Notes under the pieces: generated by a model
The model's database searches: none
What the model was told of the DNA's origin: nothing
The model's input: only the letters and a program-made list of their open reading frames with translations
Assembly (NCBI GenBank): GCA_025917655.1
Contig: CP084609.1
Span: 1,612,001-1,676,000 of the forward strand
Origin: Chlorella sorokiniana
Taxonomy: Eukaryota; Chlorophyta; Trebouxiophyceae; Chlorellales; Chlorellaceae
Direction: 5' to 3'
Length of the DNA stretch: 64,000 nt
Translations under genes and position numbers: made by a program
Shown here: positions 44,501-55,329 of the stretch, one piece after another
Layout: each line of letters starts with the position of its first letter
Position numbering within the stretch: position 1 is the stretch's first letter

Positions 44501-45605
44501 CACACACACACGCACGCACGCATTATTCATCGCCCTCACCCCCTCTCCATGGCCGCGCCGCAGGTGGGCGCCCAGGTGATGCTGATCCGCAACATCAGCC
44601 ACCGACAGGGCCTGGTGAACGGGGCGCGCGGCGTGGTGGAGCGCTTTAGCGAGGGCCAGGGCCTGCCGGTGGTGCGCTTCGCTTCGGGGCGCGTCGTCAC
44701 CGTGGGCCGCGAGCGCTGGACCATCGCTGCGGGTGCGCTTTCCTTCTGCGTCGGTGGCAGCGCCGTGTCGCGGCAGCCTTGGCAGCTTGAGCGGGCAGCT
44801 GGCTTGCGGACGCCCCAAGCCATGAGGCTTGCCAGCCGGGCCAGGTTCTGTGACAAACTGAGACTGGCTTTAATGATGTCGCTGTCAGCGATCAGCCCCT
44901 TCCCGCCCCACCATCACCTTCCCTACCTCCGGCCCCCCAACCCCGCAGGCGGTCGGTTGTCGGCCCAGCGGGTGCAGCTGCCGCTGGACTTGGCCTGGGC
45001 AATGAGCGTGCACAAGAGCCAGGGCATGACTCTGGACAGGTGGGTGCGGGGCAAGGGGACCAGCAGGGCGGCAGACCTGGAGCAGCTCGGTGTTCGGCTG
45101 CCTGACTGTGCAGCTGGCTCGCTGCCTGCCCATGCCGGCATGCCAGCTGTGGCGCCACAGCTGCAGGCCTGCACAGGTGGCGGGACTCGCTCCCATGCTG
45201 ACTGCCTCGCAACATGCCGCAGCCTCTCCAGCACCAGCCTGCCCACCGCCCCCGCCCACACAGGGTGGAGGTCAGCCTGGAGCGCGCCTTTGAGCCGGGC
45301 ATGGCGTACGTGGCGCTGAGCCGCGTCAAGGCCCTGGGGGCCTGCGAATCCTGGGCGGCATCGCGCCGCAGGCACTCCGCGCAGGTGAGCGCGATGCACA
45401 GGCGTCCTGCTTTGTAGGCGACGAAGCGCACTGCGTTGATACATGGCCTGGAGGCTGAGTGCCCGCTCACCTCCTAACCCGGCCCCCCCTCCCCTTCTCC
45501 CTCCTTCCCCCAGACCCCAAAGTCGTCCGCTTCTACGCCCGCCTGCGCGAGCGCCAGCTCCGAGACCTGGGGCTGGACCCCGCCCAGTTCAAAACCCTGA
45601 GCTAG
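41572..45605 (+). CDS. PIF1: PIF1-family 5'-3' DNA helicase
   Basis: Helicase for G-quadruplex, telomere or mitochondrial DNA maintenance. Exon 1 (41572-41589) codes MRLIAK and joins in phase to [15 protein letters not shown] at about 41.80 kb. An N-terminal module (to about 42.38 kb) and a low-complexity Ala/Pro linker precede [19 protein letters not shown]. Helicase motifs: I GCAGTGKS (42.87 kb), Ia [31 protein letters not shown] (43.31 kb), [16 protein letters not shown] (43.6 kb), PIF1 signature region [20 protein letters not shown] (44.58 kb), [13 protein letters not shown] (45.01 kb), [17 protein letters not shown] (45.31 kb). Stop 45603-45605 after FKTLS. Frame breaks at 43348-43350, 43685-43688, 44294-44297 and 45336-45340, all at G/C runs; one-base changes restore motifs such as QAPFGGIQ and GGLRILGG. 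No HUH/Rep domain is present, so it is not a Helitron. Confidence 0.9.
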
Positions 45606-46166
45606 CTGAGCTGCGAAAGCTCTGCGGGCTGCCGACCGCCACGCGCTGCCAGTCAGTTTTGCACCTTTCATTGACGCCACCCACACGTCCGGCCACTTGT
45701 ATGACCACACTGCCTGCACTGTCAATCTGCTCCATCCGTTCCATTCCTGTCCTTCGATTTCATTTGGTGTTGAGCTTCTTGCTTGTTGCCCACGCTAATA
45801 AAGCCACCGGCCCTCCTTGGGTTTCAATTTTCTCTCCCACCACTCCGTGTCTTTTTTTCTTGCGTCAGCAGTTGGCTATTGAACGATCGCTGCAATCAAT
45901 TGCGATCCAAGCGCGCAGGCGAGGATGGGCAAGAATGCACGGCCTGCCCGCTTTCCTCCTCAACATGCCCGAATGAATGAGCCTCCACAGGGATGCACTA
46001 ACCACAGTGGCCCCCACGCCACGTTCACAACAAGGTTTGGCACTGCTGCCCCGGATAGAGTGAAGTCCAAGGGCGCGACAGGGGCACGCACAGCCTACCG
46101 GCATCGAACTTCCAGCGCTAAGAATCGCATCACACGAGTTGAACGAGCTCACTCCTCGCTGCCGCC
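45606..46166. other. Intergenic: PIF1 3' UTR and promoter of pyruvate-kinase-like gene
   Basis: No gene seen. AATAAA at 45797-45802 is a possible 3' signal for PIF1; no TGTAA was found. T-rich stretch (TTTTTTTC, about 45850). Confidence 0.45.
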
Positions 46167-49100
46167 ATGCCGCTAAGGTGAGTTGACAGCTTCTGGCCGG
46201 CAGCCGCCAGCACCGCCCGCCCGACTGGCTCAGCCTGCCCTTTGCGTTCAACAGAACCCAATGGGTTGGGTGCTCCTGCCTATCGCCCATCCCAATGTTC
46301 GCAACATGACCACAGCCGGTTTGCTGAGCGGCAACGCTGGGACCCCACTTAGAATGCCGCTGCCAGCAATGGCGCCTCAGCCAACCCCCGCCCCTCCTGT
46401 GTCGACTGTGGGGCAGGCAGTACGGCAAGGCCAAGGCCCATGTGTTCCTGGATGTCGAGATGGAGGACGTGGTGCGCCCAGCTGCCACGCACGAGCTGCG
46501 CGCCGGGTGGGGCACAAAGGTGGTGGTCACACTGGGTCCAGCGGTGAGCGGTGGGGGGCTGCGTGTTTGTGGGCGAGAGAGTGTGTGCGCGTGAGAGAAA
46601 ATGTGTATCTATGGGTAGGTCTGTGCTTGAAGAATGAGGGCACGCACAGTGCTGCTGCCTTGTGTTGCTGACCACCGTCATGCCGATGCCCGAGAGCATG
46701 AACGGCGAAGAGGTCTGCTGCGCCAGAGCTGGTCTGTCGTGCGTGCATGCACGTTGCGCTGACGCGGCAGCGCCGCGCCCCGCCCCCAGTGCCGCGACGT
46801 GCCCACCCTGGCGAGGCTGCTGCGGGCGGGTGTGACCTGCGCGCGGGTGGACCTCAGCTGGGGCACCAGGGTCTACCACGAGGCGTCGCTGGCCAACCTG
46901 GCAGAGGCGATGCGCCAGACGCGCCTGCTGTGCAGGTGGGTGGGGGCCGGCACGTGCACTGCCGTGCTGTTTTGCACAGCACTGCACAGCGAGAATTATC
47001 AAAACTACAGTCTGGATCAGGCTCTGGCATTGTGACGAACTTTATTTGGCAAAGGTAAGTAAAGACCAGGCTGCACCATCCTCCTGCCGGCAGACACAGG
47101 CAGGGCTGGCTCACACCTCGCTCTGCCCTGTCCGTGCCATGCAGCGTGTGGCTGGACACCACAGGGCGGGAGGTGGTGGTGCGGCGCCCCGTCGAATACG
47201 ACGCCAGCGGCTGGCCCGGACAGAGCGGCGGCCAGCTGGAGGTGCATCGGGAGCAGGTGCGGCGGGCCGGGGCCACAGCACAAAGACATGAGCGTGCGAG
47301 GCGCGAGCATGGAGGGAGAACGGGTTTCTTGGGTGCCTGAGGCCGCTTGCCTCCTTCTGCTGAGACGACTGCGCCGCCAGTGCGTCCCATTTGCCTGCTT
47401 TCTACCACAACAGAAGCCACCTTCCTCCCCGGGGTCCCCCTTGCCAGTTGATCACCATCACCACCGATCCCACGGCAGAGGCCTCCTCCACCCTGTTTCC
47501 TGTCAACTACCCGGGTGCGCGTTTTTGAAGCTGAGGCGGGGTGGACAGCGGTGCCGGTCTTTCCTGCATGGCTGCCTGCCCGGCGCCTCAGCACCTCCGC
47601 CCTCCGCTTGCCCTGTCCAGCGATTGCACGCTTCCCTGCAACCTGCTCGCCCTCCCTTCCACCCGCCAGGCTTCCCGGACTTGCTGGAGGCCGGGCAGAC
47701 GCTGCAGATCGGGCGTTACCTGGCCACAGGCACCGAGGGCACCTCGCTGTACGCCGACGTGCGCCACTGCTCCGCTGAACGCCACGATACGACAGCTGCA
47801 TGGCCTGCGTTCTGCACTGCTCCGGCCCGCCCCTTGGCAGCCAAAGAGGGACGATCGGAGCCCTCAACTAAGCCATCCCGCTCCTGGAAGCCTACCCCCC
47901 CCTTCTGCCCCCAAACCCCGGATCAGGTGGTGGAGGTGGGGGAGAGCGAGGTGACCTGCGTGGCCTCCAACTCCGCCACACTGGACGGCCTGCTGAGCGT
48001 GATGGTGTGCCACACTGAAGACGAGGACTTTCGCAGCGACCACGCCCTGCCGCTGCTGACGGAGCATGACGTAGACTGCGTGCGGCAGCTCGGGTGACGG
48101 GGTGGTGTAGGTGTGGGTGTGGGTGGGCAGGGGGTAGTGTTTATGCAGGGGGAGAGGTGGGGGTGGCTGGAACTTGCTGCCGAGCGGGTTGGAGTTCAGC
48201 ACTGGTGGTCTTCCTGTGCATGCGTGTAGAGGTGCGTGTGTTTACACCCCCCTCCTCCACCCCCCACACACCCCCCTCCACCCCCACACCCCCACCCCCA
48301 CCCACCCACCCACCGGCCGTCCCTCCCCTCAAGCAGATCCCAGTTTGAGATCGACTTTGTGGCGCTATCGTTCTGCAACAGCGCCGAGGACCTGTACAAC
48401 ACCCGCGCCCTTCTCGACTCCCTGGGCATGGCGCAGACCAAGATTGTTGCAAAGGCAGGGGGCATTGTGTGTTGGTGCATGGGTGGGTGGGGGGGTGGGG
48501 GGTGGGGGGAGGGGGCCATGCTCGCCTGGCCAGACAAAGGCTGACGATGCGCCCTAGTGGCAGGTGGGAACGCAGCACGCTAGGGGGAGATGCCTCATGC
48601 TTGATTGATCAGCTTCGAAGATGACCGTTGCCCCGTTCCCCCACCCACCCACCCAACCTCCTCAGATCGAGCGCAAAGCAGCCGTGCGCAACTTTGAGGC
48701 CATCGCTCACGGTGAGCTGCAAGCACGGGTGTGCACATGGGCCGTCTAACAGCGTCCTCGACTGCCCCTGTGGCAGTGGGTTCAGCACTCGCGCCTCCCG
48801 TTTGCAGTGGCCGACGATCATCATCTCCCGCGGCAACCTGGGCCTCGACTTTGAGCCCGAGGTGCGCGCAGCGCCGCCGCCGCCGCCCCTGCGGTGCCAG
48901 CACCGCGGCTCGCTTGACGGCGGCGACCTGCAGCGCCCCTGGCGTTCTGCCTGTCTGCTTGGGGCCTCATTGGCGGGGCTCTCTTTCCCTTCCTACACCC
49001 AACCCCCTTTGCGTGCAAGCCGCGCGGCCCCCACCCGCCCCGACCCCCACCCCCCACCCCCACCCCTCATCCCACCCCATACACGCAGCCCTTTTATTAA

Positions 49101-52100
49101 GGTGCCCCCTCCCACCCCCACCCCACCGCAGGTCATGGCGCTGCTTCAGAAGCGCATCATCTCGCGCTGCAACCAGCTGGGCAAGGCGGTGCTCATCACC
49201 CGCATCGTCGACTCCATGGTCTCCTCGCCCCGCCCCACGCGCGCAGGTGTGGGGAAGCCGCCGCCGGGGCCTGCCCCTCTTTCGACGGCAGGTGCCTGGG
49301 GCTGTCCAGCAGAAAGGCCCGTGCCTGCAATTTCCGGCGGGATGGGGACCCACCCTCCTCCTCCACAGCACCTCCATCTGCTGTTCTGGGCGGGCTGCCC
49401 GCCCCTCCCCCTTCCCCTTTGTCCGAAAACTCCTGCCCACACGTGCCAACGTGCCGCATCCCTATGACCCCCAAAACCACTCCCCCCCCGTCAGAGGCCA
49501 CCGACGTCGCCAATGCTGTGCTGGACGGCGTCGACGGCCTGCTGCTGGGGGCCGAGACGCTGCGTGGGGGCTACCCGGTGGAGACGGTCAACACCGTGCT
49601 GCGCCTGGCCTCCGCCGCGGAGCAGCACTTTGACTACCAGACGCACCACGAGGCTCTGATGGGGGAGGCCTTCGAGGTGGGGCGCCACAGGCAGCGGCCA
49701 GCTGTTGCCTGGCCAAAAGGCTGGAGACGCCGGGCGTCAGGGCTTGCGGTCTGGCATGGTTACGGCAGCATTCACCACTCGCAGCCTGTGGAGGCACGTG
49801 CGCTGGGCCTGCATGCAAAGCGGAGAGGACAGCCCTGCCAACCTCGACTGGCCTGTGCCTGGGGCCCATGCTCTGTCCACCCGAGCCCGCCAGGCTACAG
49901 CCGCCCCGTCCTTCCCCTCCTGCAGGAGGAAGTGTCGCTGAGGAGGGGCGACGTCTCGGTCACAGGTCTGTCAGACCGAAGCTGTCGGCCTGGCAGGGGC
50001 AGCCGAGCTGCTGGGCTCTGCCCTGCCATGCTCGGCGGCTGCCCCACAGCTGCTCTGCCACTCCCTGCTGGCTGCTGCCGCCAGCCGCTCCGACTGTCGC
50101 GTGAGCCTCCGCGGCCCTGCCAGAGCTGCTGCTTGGCGCGCAGCAGCTCCACTCCTCCCCACCTCCCCCCTTCCTGCCAGACTTTGGCATGTTCAGCACC
50201 CCCAACACCACAATGCACCGCTCCCGCGCACGCTCCTTTGGCGGCGGCCTGCGCGACTCTCCCTCCCAGGACGCAATGGGCGCCGCCGCCGCCGCCGGCC
50301 TGTCTGGGCCCGCGGCGCTTCAGGGCATCGCCGCTGACCCAGCCGCCGGCGCAAGCTGGCAGCCCGCGGCGGCAAGGCGCCCCGCGACCACCGCCCCGCC
50401 TGCCAACGGCGGCGGCGCTGCCAACTACACCTTTGGCAACGCGGCTGGCGACGGCGACGGCGCGGGCCAGCACGGCGGCGCCAGCACGCTGCCAGGCTCC
50501 CCAGCTGCCCCCTACGTCTCCAGCTTTGGCTCCCTGCCCGTCCAGTTTGCTGGGGAGAGCCCCCAGCTGCGGCGCATCCTGCTGACCCACGCCCCGTACA
50601 TGTCCAAGCTGGAGTCCATCGCCTCGTCAGCGACCAGGTGGAAAGCGCTCGCCGCACCGACCCTGCATGCCACCCAGCGCCGCCGCCGCCAAACCTCCCA
50701 TGAACTCAATCATCCTTAGCTTCTGTGCGGAGCTTGCTTGGTGCTGCTCCCTGTCCAGCACGCCCAGCCGTTCAAAACCCTTTGGCCGCCTGCTCAAATC
50801 CGCTGTCGCCTGCTTATCTTATCCCCTGCGCCCCCTGCCTGCGCTGTGCCTGGCGCAGGACCGCGGAGAAGATCCACGCCGGCCTGATCGTCGTCATGGT
50901 GCAGAGCGGGCGCACCGTCAGCCTGGTGGCCAAGTAGTGAGCGCGGGGCCGCCCTGGGCTGAACTGTGCAGCAGGCAGCTGCCTCCGGCGGGGGCGTAGC
51001 ACTGCCAAGCCTTGTGTGTGGCTGGGGGATAGGCAGAGGAGGCATGAATGGACAGTGCCGGCCGCCACAGCACTTTGACCACAGTCGATTCACACTGAGA
51101 GGAGCATAACGTGTGTCCTGCTCCCATTGCTTGTCCGTCGCACATGCAGCCGCCCACCCATGCCCATCATGGCAGTCGTCGTGCCGACACTGAAGTCGGA
51201 CAGCCTGGGTTGGCGGCTGGAGGGTTGGTGGCAGGGCGGTCGCCAGGGTTCACGGCCGCTTCATGCCAGAACCCGCCATCACGCCACCCTGGCTGCTCCC
51301 TGCTTCCTGCTTTCACTTCTGCTGCCCGCTGCCAGCTGGGTCTCACCACAACCTCCATCCCCCTTTCAACCGCCGCAGGCAAGTACCTGGCGAGGCAGAC
51401 GCTGGTGCTGCGCGGCGTGGTGCCCATGATGGCGGCGCCGATGAGCGACGCGGCAGGGTCAGGTGTGAGGGGCGGCCCGTGGCGGGGCCCTTTGGGTCGG
51501 CCGCAGCACCTTCTCTGCCCCTGTTCCTGTCTGGAGCACGCTGGCTCTCCGATTCTGTGCCAAGCTGCACTCTTGGCAGGCACAGCTCCTGGCCTGATAG
51601 CTCACCTGGCAACCAAATCCGCCTGTGCACCCTACTCTCAGGCCCCCCCCCGTCTCCCCCAAGCAGAGGACCTGCTGAGCGAGGCGGTGCACTCGGCCTT
51701 CCTGCAGCGCCTGGTACGCCCGCTGGACCACGTGGTGTGCATCATGAGCCAGCGGGGCTCCACCGTGGTCAAGGTGGTGCAGGTGGGCGGCGCCCGGGGG
51801 CGGCTGCCACGGCGCCCTCACATCCCGCCTCTGCAACGTGGGGGTGGTTTTCAGGGCATGAGGTGATGTGGTTGGGGCTTGAGGTCTGAGGCTGGGGCGC
51901 CACAAGCGCAGCGCTTCGGCCTCAAAGCCGGACAGAATCGCCGTGCGCAGTGTGCACCCTGCCGCTGTCCCGTGGGTCGGCTGCAGCGCTCCCCGCTCGC
52001 TATGCCGCTGCCACCCTGGCCCCTTTCAATGCCGTCGCAGGTCAACCGGGTGGGGACGGGCCTGCGGGTGATGGGCGGGCTGAACAGCGAGCTGGTCCCG

Positions 52101-52813
52101 GGGGAGGCGCCAGACATTGTGTCGGAGCGCTCGCCCTTTGGTTCCTACGTCGTGCCGCCCTCCCCCATGGCTGGGCCCCACGGTGAGCCCCACCAGGAAA
52201 CAAGCACCAAGCTTGGTCCTCAGGGAGGTGTGTTGGCGGCATGAGGTGCACCCCCCGCTGCAAGGGGCAGCGTGCGCTATCCGGTGTGCTCCAACCAGCA
52301 GCGGCTTCTGCCGCCTTGCAGGCATGTCGTTCGGCCGCACGCTGAGCGGGCGTCCAAGCCTGATGGTGCCGCCCTCGCCGCCCCCGTGGCCTTGGGCGGC
52401 GGCAGCCCCTGAGCATGCTGGGCGGCGACGGCGCCGCCGGCTACCTCCTCTCCACTGCCAGCGAGGCCCAGGCCTTTGCCGACTTTGATGCAACGCGCCT
52501 GGCGGCCGACTTCTCTGCGGGCCGCCCTGGCCGCGCCGTGCGCACCGCCGGCGGCAGCCCGCTCAGCGGCGGCGGCGGCAGCGGCGGCGGCGCCTTCAGC
52601 ATCTCCAGCGGGCCCTTCAGCAGCGGCAGCCCCGCCAGCTCGGGTGGTGCCAGCCCTCCGGGCACGGGCCGCTCCGGCCTCAGCCCCATCACCGAACAGC
52701 CGGCGGGCGTTGGGGCAAATGGAGGGGCGCCTCCGCCGGGCGACAGTGAGGGCGGTGGTGCGCGTGCCAACCCCCTCCCCAATGCGCAAGCTGTGTGCTT
52801 GAACTGTACATAA
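46167..52813 (+). CDS. Divergent pyruvate-kinase-like protein with long C-terminal extension
   Basis: Start at 46167 in GCCGCCATGC: exon 1 codes MPLR and joins at 46418 to QYGKAKAHVFLDVEMEDV and GTKVVVTLGPA. Pyruvate kinase landmarks: GVTCARVDLSWGTRVYHEAS (family ARLNFSHG; Asn replaced by Asp, about 46.83 kb), VWLDTTGREVVV (family ALDTKGPEIR; Lys and Arg lost), LTEHDVDCVRQLG and FVALSFCNSAEDL (48.05-48.4 kb), AKIERKAAVRNFEAI (Lys and Glu kept, about 48.68 kb), ISRGNLGLD (family ARGDLGVE; metal-binding Asp read as Asn, about 48.83 kb) and PRPTRAEATDVANAVLDGVD (49.5 kb), followed by LLLGAETLRGGYP (family MLSGETA). The C domain shows KIHAGLIVVMVQSGRTVSLVA (50.9 kb). Between and after these are long Gly/Ala/Ser-rich inserts (50.2-50.5 and 52.3-52.8 kb). 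The catalytic changes suggest altered or lost activity; identity as a paralog is firmer than function. A frame break lies at 48811-48819. Confidence 0.8.
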
Positions 52814-53125
52814 ACTAACAACGCATTTTGAAGAAGGATGCTTTGCCTGTGACTTTGATGGATTCGGCTGAAAATGTCACACGTGAGAGCCTGAAGGGAA
52901 CCGAAGACACGCCCGCTGTGAGCGCTGAGACACTGAGCCGCGCCGCTTGGGCGGAGAAGACGCTCGGCCTTGCTGCATCATCGCATAACAATGTAAGTGC
53001 CTAATGCATGAGTATACGTGCGTATCGGCGGCCGGAATTCTCCTTTGCGCAAAACTTGCTCAAGATCTGTCGAGGCGCTAAAGTTCGCTGATACCCCCTT
53101 CAAACCGTGCCGGAGAGCTCATTTC
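52814..53125. other. Intergenic: pyruvate-kinase-like 3' UTR and next promoter
   Basis: About 310 bases. TGTAA at 52992-52996 (plus strand) is 180 bases past the stop and may be its polyadenylation signal. No gene. Confidence 0.5.
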
Positions 53126-55064
53126 ATGAACCATTCGCGATTAACAGCAGTGCCTGTCGCCGCGCTCCTGGCAGCTTGGCTGCTTTTTGCGCTGAGCGCT
53201 GCTGACGGCGCCACTGCCGCCCCAAATGGGCCCGTTCGCCCGGGTGAGGAGTGCTCTGCTGAATGATATGTCCACCGGCAGTCAGGGCTGCTCCAAGTGA
53301 CGTTACGAATGTACCTTCAGGGCATGCAGACATTGATCGGCGTCAGGCCGGCAACGGCGCTCCCTACCCGCCCGCGCTGCTCCGCCGCCTGCACGGCGGG
53401 GCCCGGGACGCCGCCTGCATGCCGTCAGGACCGCCTCTGCTCGCAAGCCCCCCCCGCCACCCATCCGCCGGCCATCCACGCGCCCACCGCCGCCGCATTC
53501 CCCCCGCCGCCGTGGCTGAGTGAGCGCTGCGAAAAGATTCTTGCCCAACCGCCGCGCGGCGCCGTCCCACGAGCAGCCTTATTCCCTCCATCACCGGGTC
53601 TGCCCCTCCACCTGCCGCCCAAATCCCCTCCATTGGCCCCCTTTCCAGGCTCCTGTGGCGTTATCCTGGATGGCATAGGCCTGTGGGGCGCCGACCTCGC
53701 CCGACGGCGCCGTGCCCGCCGCGGATGTGGATCAGTGCTGCCGCGCCTGCGCCGCCGCCGCGCGCGGCTGCGGCGCCTTCTCTGTCGTCCCCTGGGCCTC
53801 CACCTGCTACCTGATGGCGCCCCAGGGCTGGGACACCTTCCCCGCCCCGTTCACGCTGTCGGTCGCCCTGGCAGACACCGGGGCAGCGCCAGCGGCGGTG
53901 GCAGTGGCGGGGCGCCGCCCCCGCCCTCACCCCGCTCCTTGTCTGCCCCGCTGCCCTCCCCTCCTCCACCCTCCCCGCCAAGGCCCAGACCCAGTCCCTC
54001 GCCCCCGCCGCGCCCCCGCCCAAGTCCGCCACAGCCGCCAGCTGACCGGGCAGTTCCACTCATCAACAGCGGCAGGTGCAGCAACGGCAGCGAGCCGAGG
54101 GTGCTGCAGTACCTCGGTACCGCCAGGAGCACCTACCATTTCTACCACCCCGAGTACAGGGTCAGGTGAGGGGCGGGGTGGGGCCGCGCCACCCTGCAAG
54201 CACCTTTGGAACGCTGCCTCAGACGGAGCAGCATAGGCGGCTGACCCGCCCGCCCGCTACTGCACAGTCTCGCAGGCCGTCTCCTGCACCGCTTGCGCCG
54301 CTTGTGGCCCCCACTAACACCCAACCTTCCAACCAACCATTAATACCCATAAACGTGGCCCCCCTTTGGTTGTCGCAGCACCCTCTACTGCGCCGACCGC
54401 TTTGCTGGGCGGCCCAGCTCCTGGGTGCTTGCCTACCCCTGGTGAGCTGCTTTGGGGCTCCCGCCTGGCCGGGACCTGACCTGCTTCTTCCCTCCCCAGT
54501 CCTCTGCAGCAGCGGATCCAGACCCTGCTGCTGCCCCTCTCATGTGGGTGCACCCCACCAGTCCCCCTCCCCGCCCCCAGCTGCTGCCCTTCTCACCCCA
54601 CCCATGCCCCTCACCTCAGATGCTGTCCCTCCCACCCCACCCATACCCCTCCCCGGCCCCCAGGATTGCCTACTGCGCGCCCTACCTGGGGGCATGGGCC
54701 AGGACAGGTGCGGCCAGCTGCTGCGCGTGACCAACAACAGCGGCGGCAGGCAGGTCATCGTGCGCATCGTGGACATGTGTGGGAATGGAGGTGGGCTCAC
54801 ACTCGTGGGGCAGAGGGGTGGGCTGTGGGGTGGCTCAAGCCAATCATGAAGTCTGCCGGCAGCCAGTGCAGGCACGGAGGTTTGGTTTGAAAGCTTACAG
54901 CAGGTCCTGACAGCTGCTGCTGCTTCATGCGCTCGCGTGCGCCCCCCGCTGCAGGGATCGATGCGGACCAGCAGAGCGCCTTCATCCCATTGGACGGCCA
55001 AGGATACGGCCAAGGCTATGAGAACGGGCACCTGAACGTCACGCTTGAGCTGGTGGCCTGCTGA
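53126..55064 (+). CDS. Secreted PAN/apple-like and barwin (PR-4-like) domain protein
   Basis: Start at 53126 gives a signal peptide: MNHSRLTAVPVAALLAAWLL then FALSAADGATA. Middle part: a Cys-rich module CGVILDGIGLWGADL then VPAADVDQCCRACAAAARGC, GAFSVVPWASTCYLM, resembling PAN/apple repeats of algal secreted proteins. A possible earlier unit at 53330-53450 has unclear frame. A Pro/Ser-rich linker (53.93-54.05 kb) leads to a barwin domain: GTARSTYHFYHPEYRV, TLYCADRFAGRPSSWVLAYPW, IAYCAPYLGG, CGQLLRVTNNSGG, QVIVRIVDMCGNGG and, in the last exon, ENGHLNVTLELVAC. Barwin folds bind oligosaccharide; plant PR-4 proteins are chitin-linked defence proteins. No expansin C-terminal domain. One base missing at the G-run 54688-54692 restores APYLGGMGQDRCGQ, and another break near 53695 precedes the PAN Cys cluster. 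Wall or defence role is inference. Confidence 0.8.
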
Positions 55065-55313
55065 TGGCGCCAAAACCCACTGCCACAGTGCAGCGTTCAT
55101 CTGGCCGCTGAGTCTGCTTCAGGCTGGGAAGTTACCTACTTAATGGCAGGGCTGCACCACTGCTGACTCACTCCTGATTCACGACCGGAAACCAATCAAC
55201 TGAGCTTCCTCTCAATTGCTTGATTGATGTATCTCTTTCATGCGCTCAATGGGTTGATCCAACGGGTCCAATGACAACGATTTCCATGCACCTGCCTCTT
55301 GCATGCCCATTGT

Positions 55314-55318
55314 TGTAA
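55314..55318 (+). terminator. TGTAA polyadenylation signal, barwin gene
   Basis: TGTAA 250 bases past the barwin stop and only 12 bases before the stop codon of the convergent PIH1 gene (55330), so the barwin mRNA likely ends inside or against the PIH1 coding end. Confidence 0.5.
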
Positions 55319-55329
55319 AGCTAGCCGCG

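Noticed and set aside
41572-45605. PIF1 helicase as part of a Helitron transposon
   Set aside because: No HUH/Rep nuclease domain, no Helitron ends seen, intron-rich, and flanked by ordinary genes; it fits the cellular PIF1 gene.
53126-55064. Barwin gene as an expansin
   Set aside because: After the double-psi barrel the protein stops at LELVAC; the expansin C-terminal domain is absent and the motifs fit barwin.
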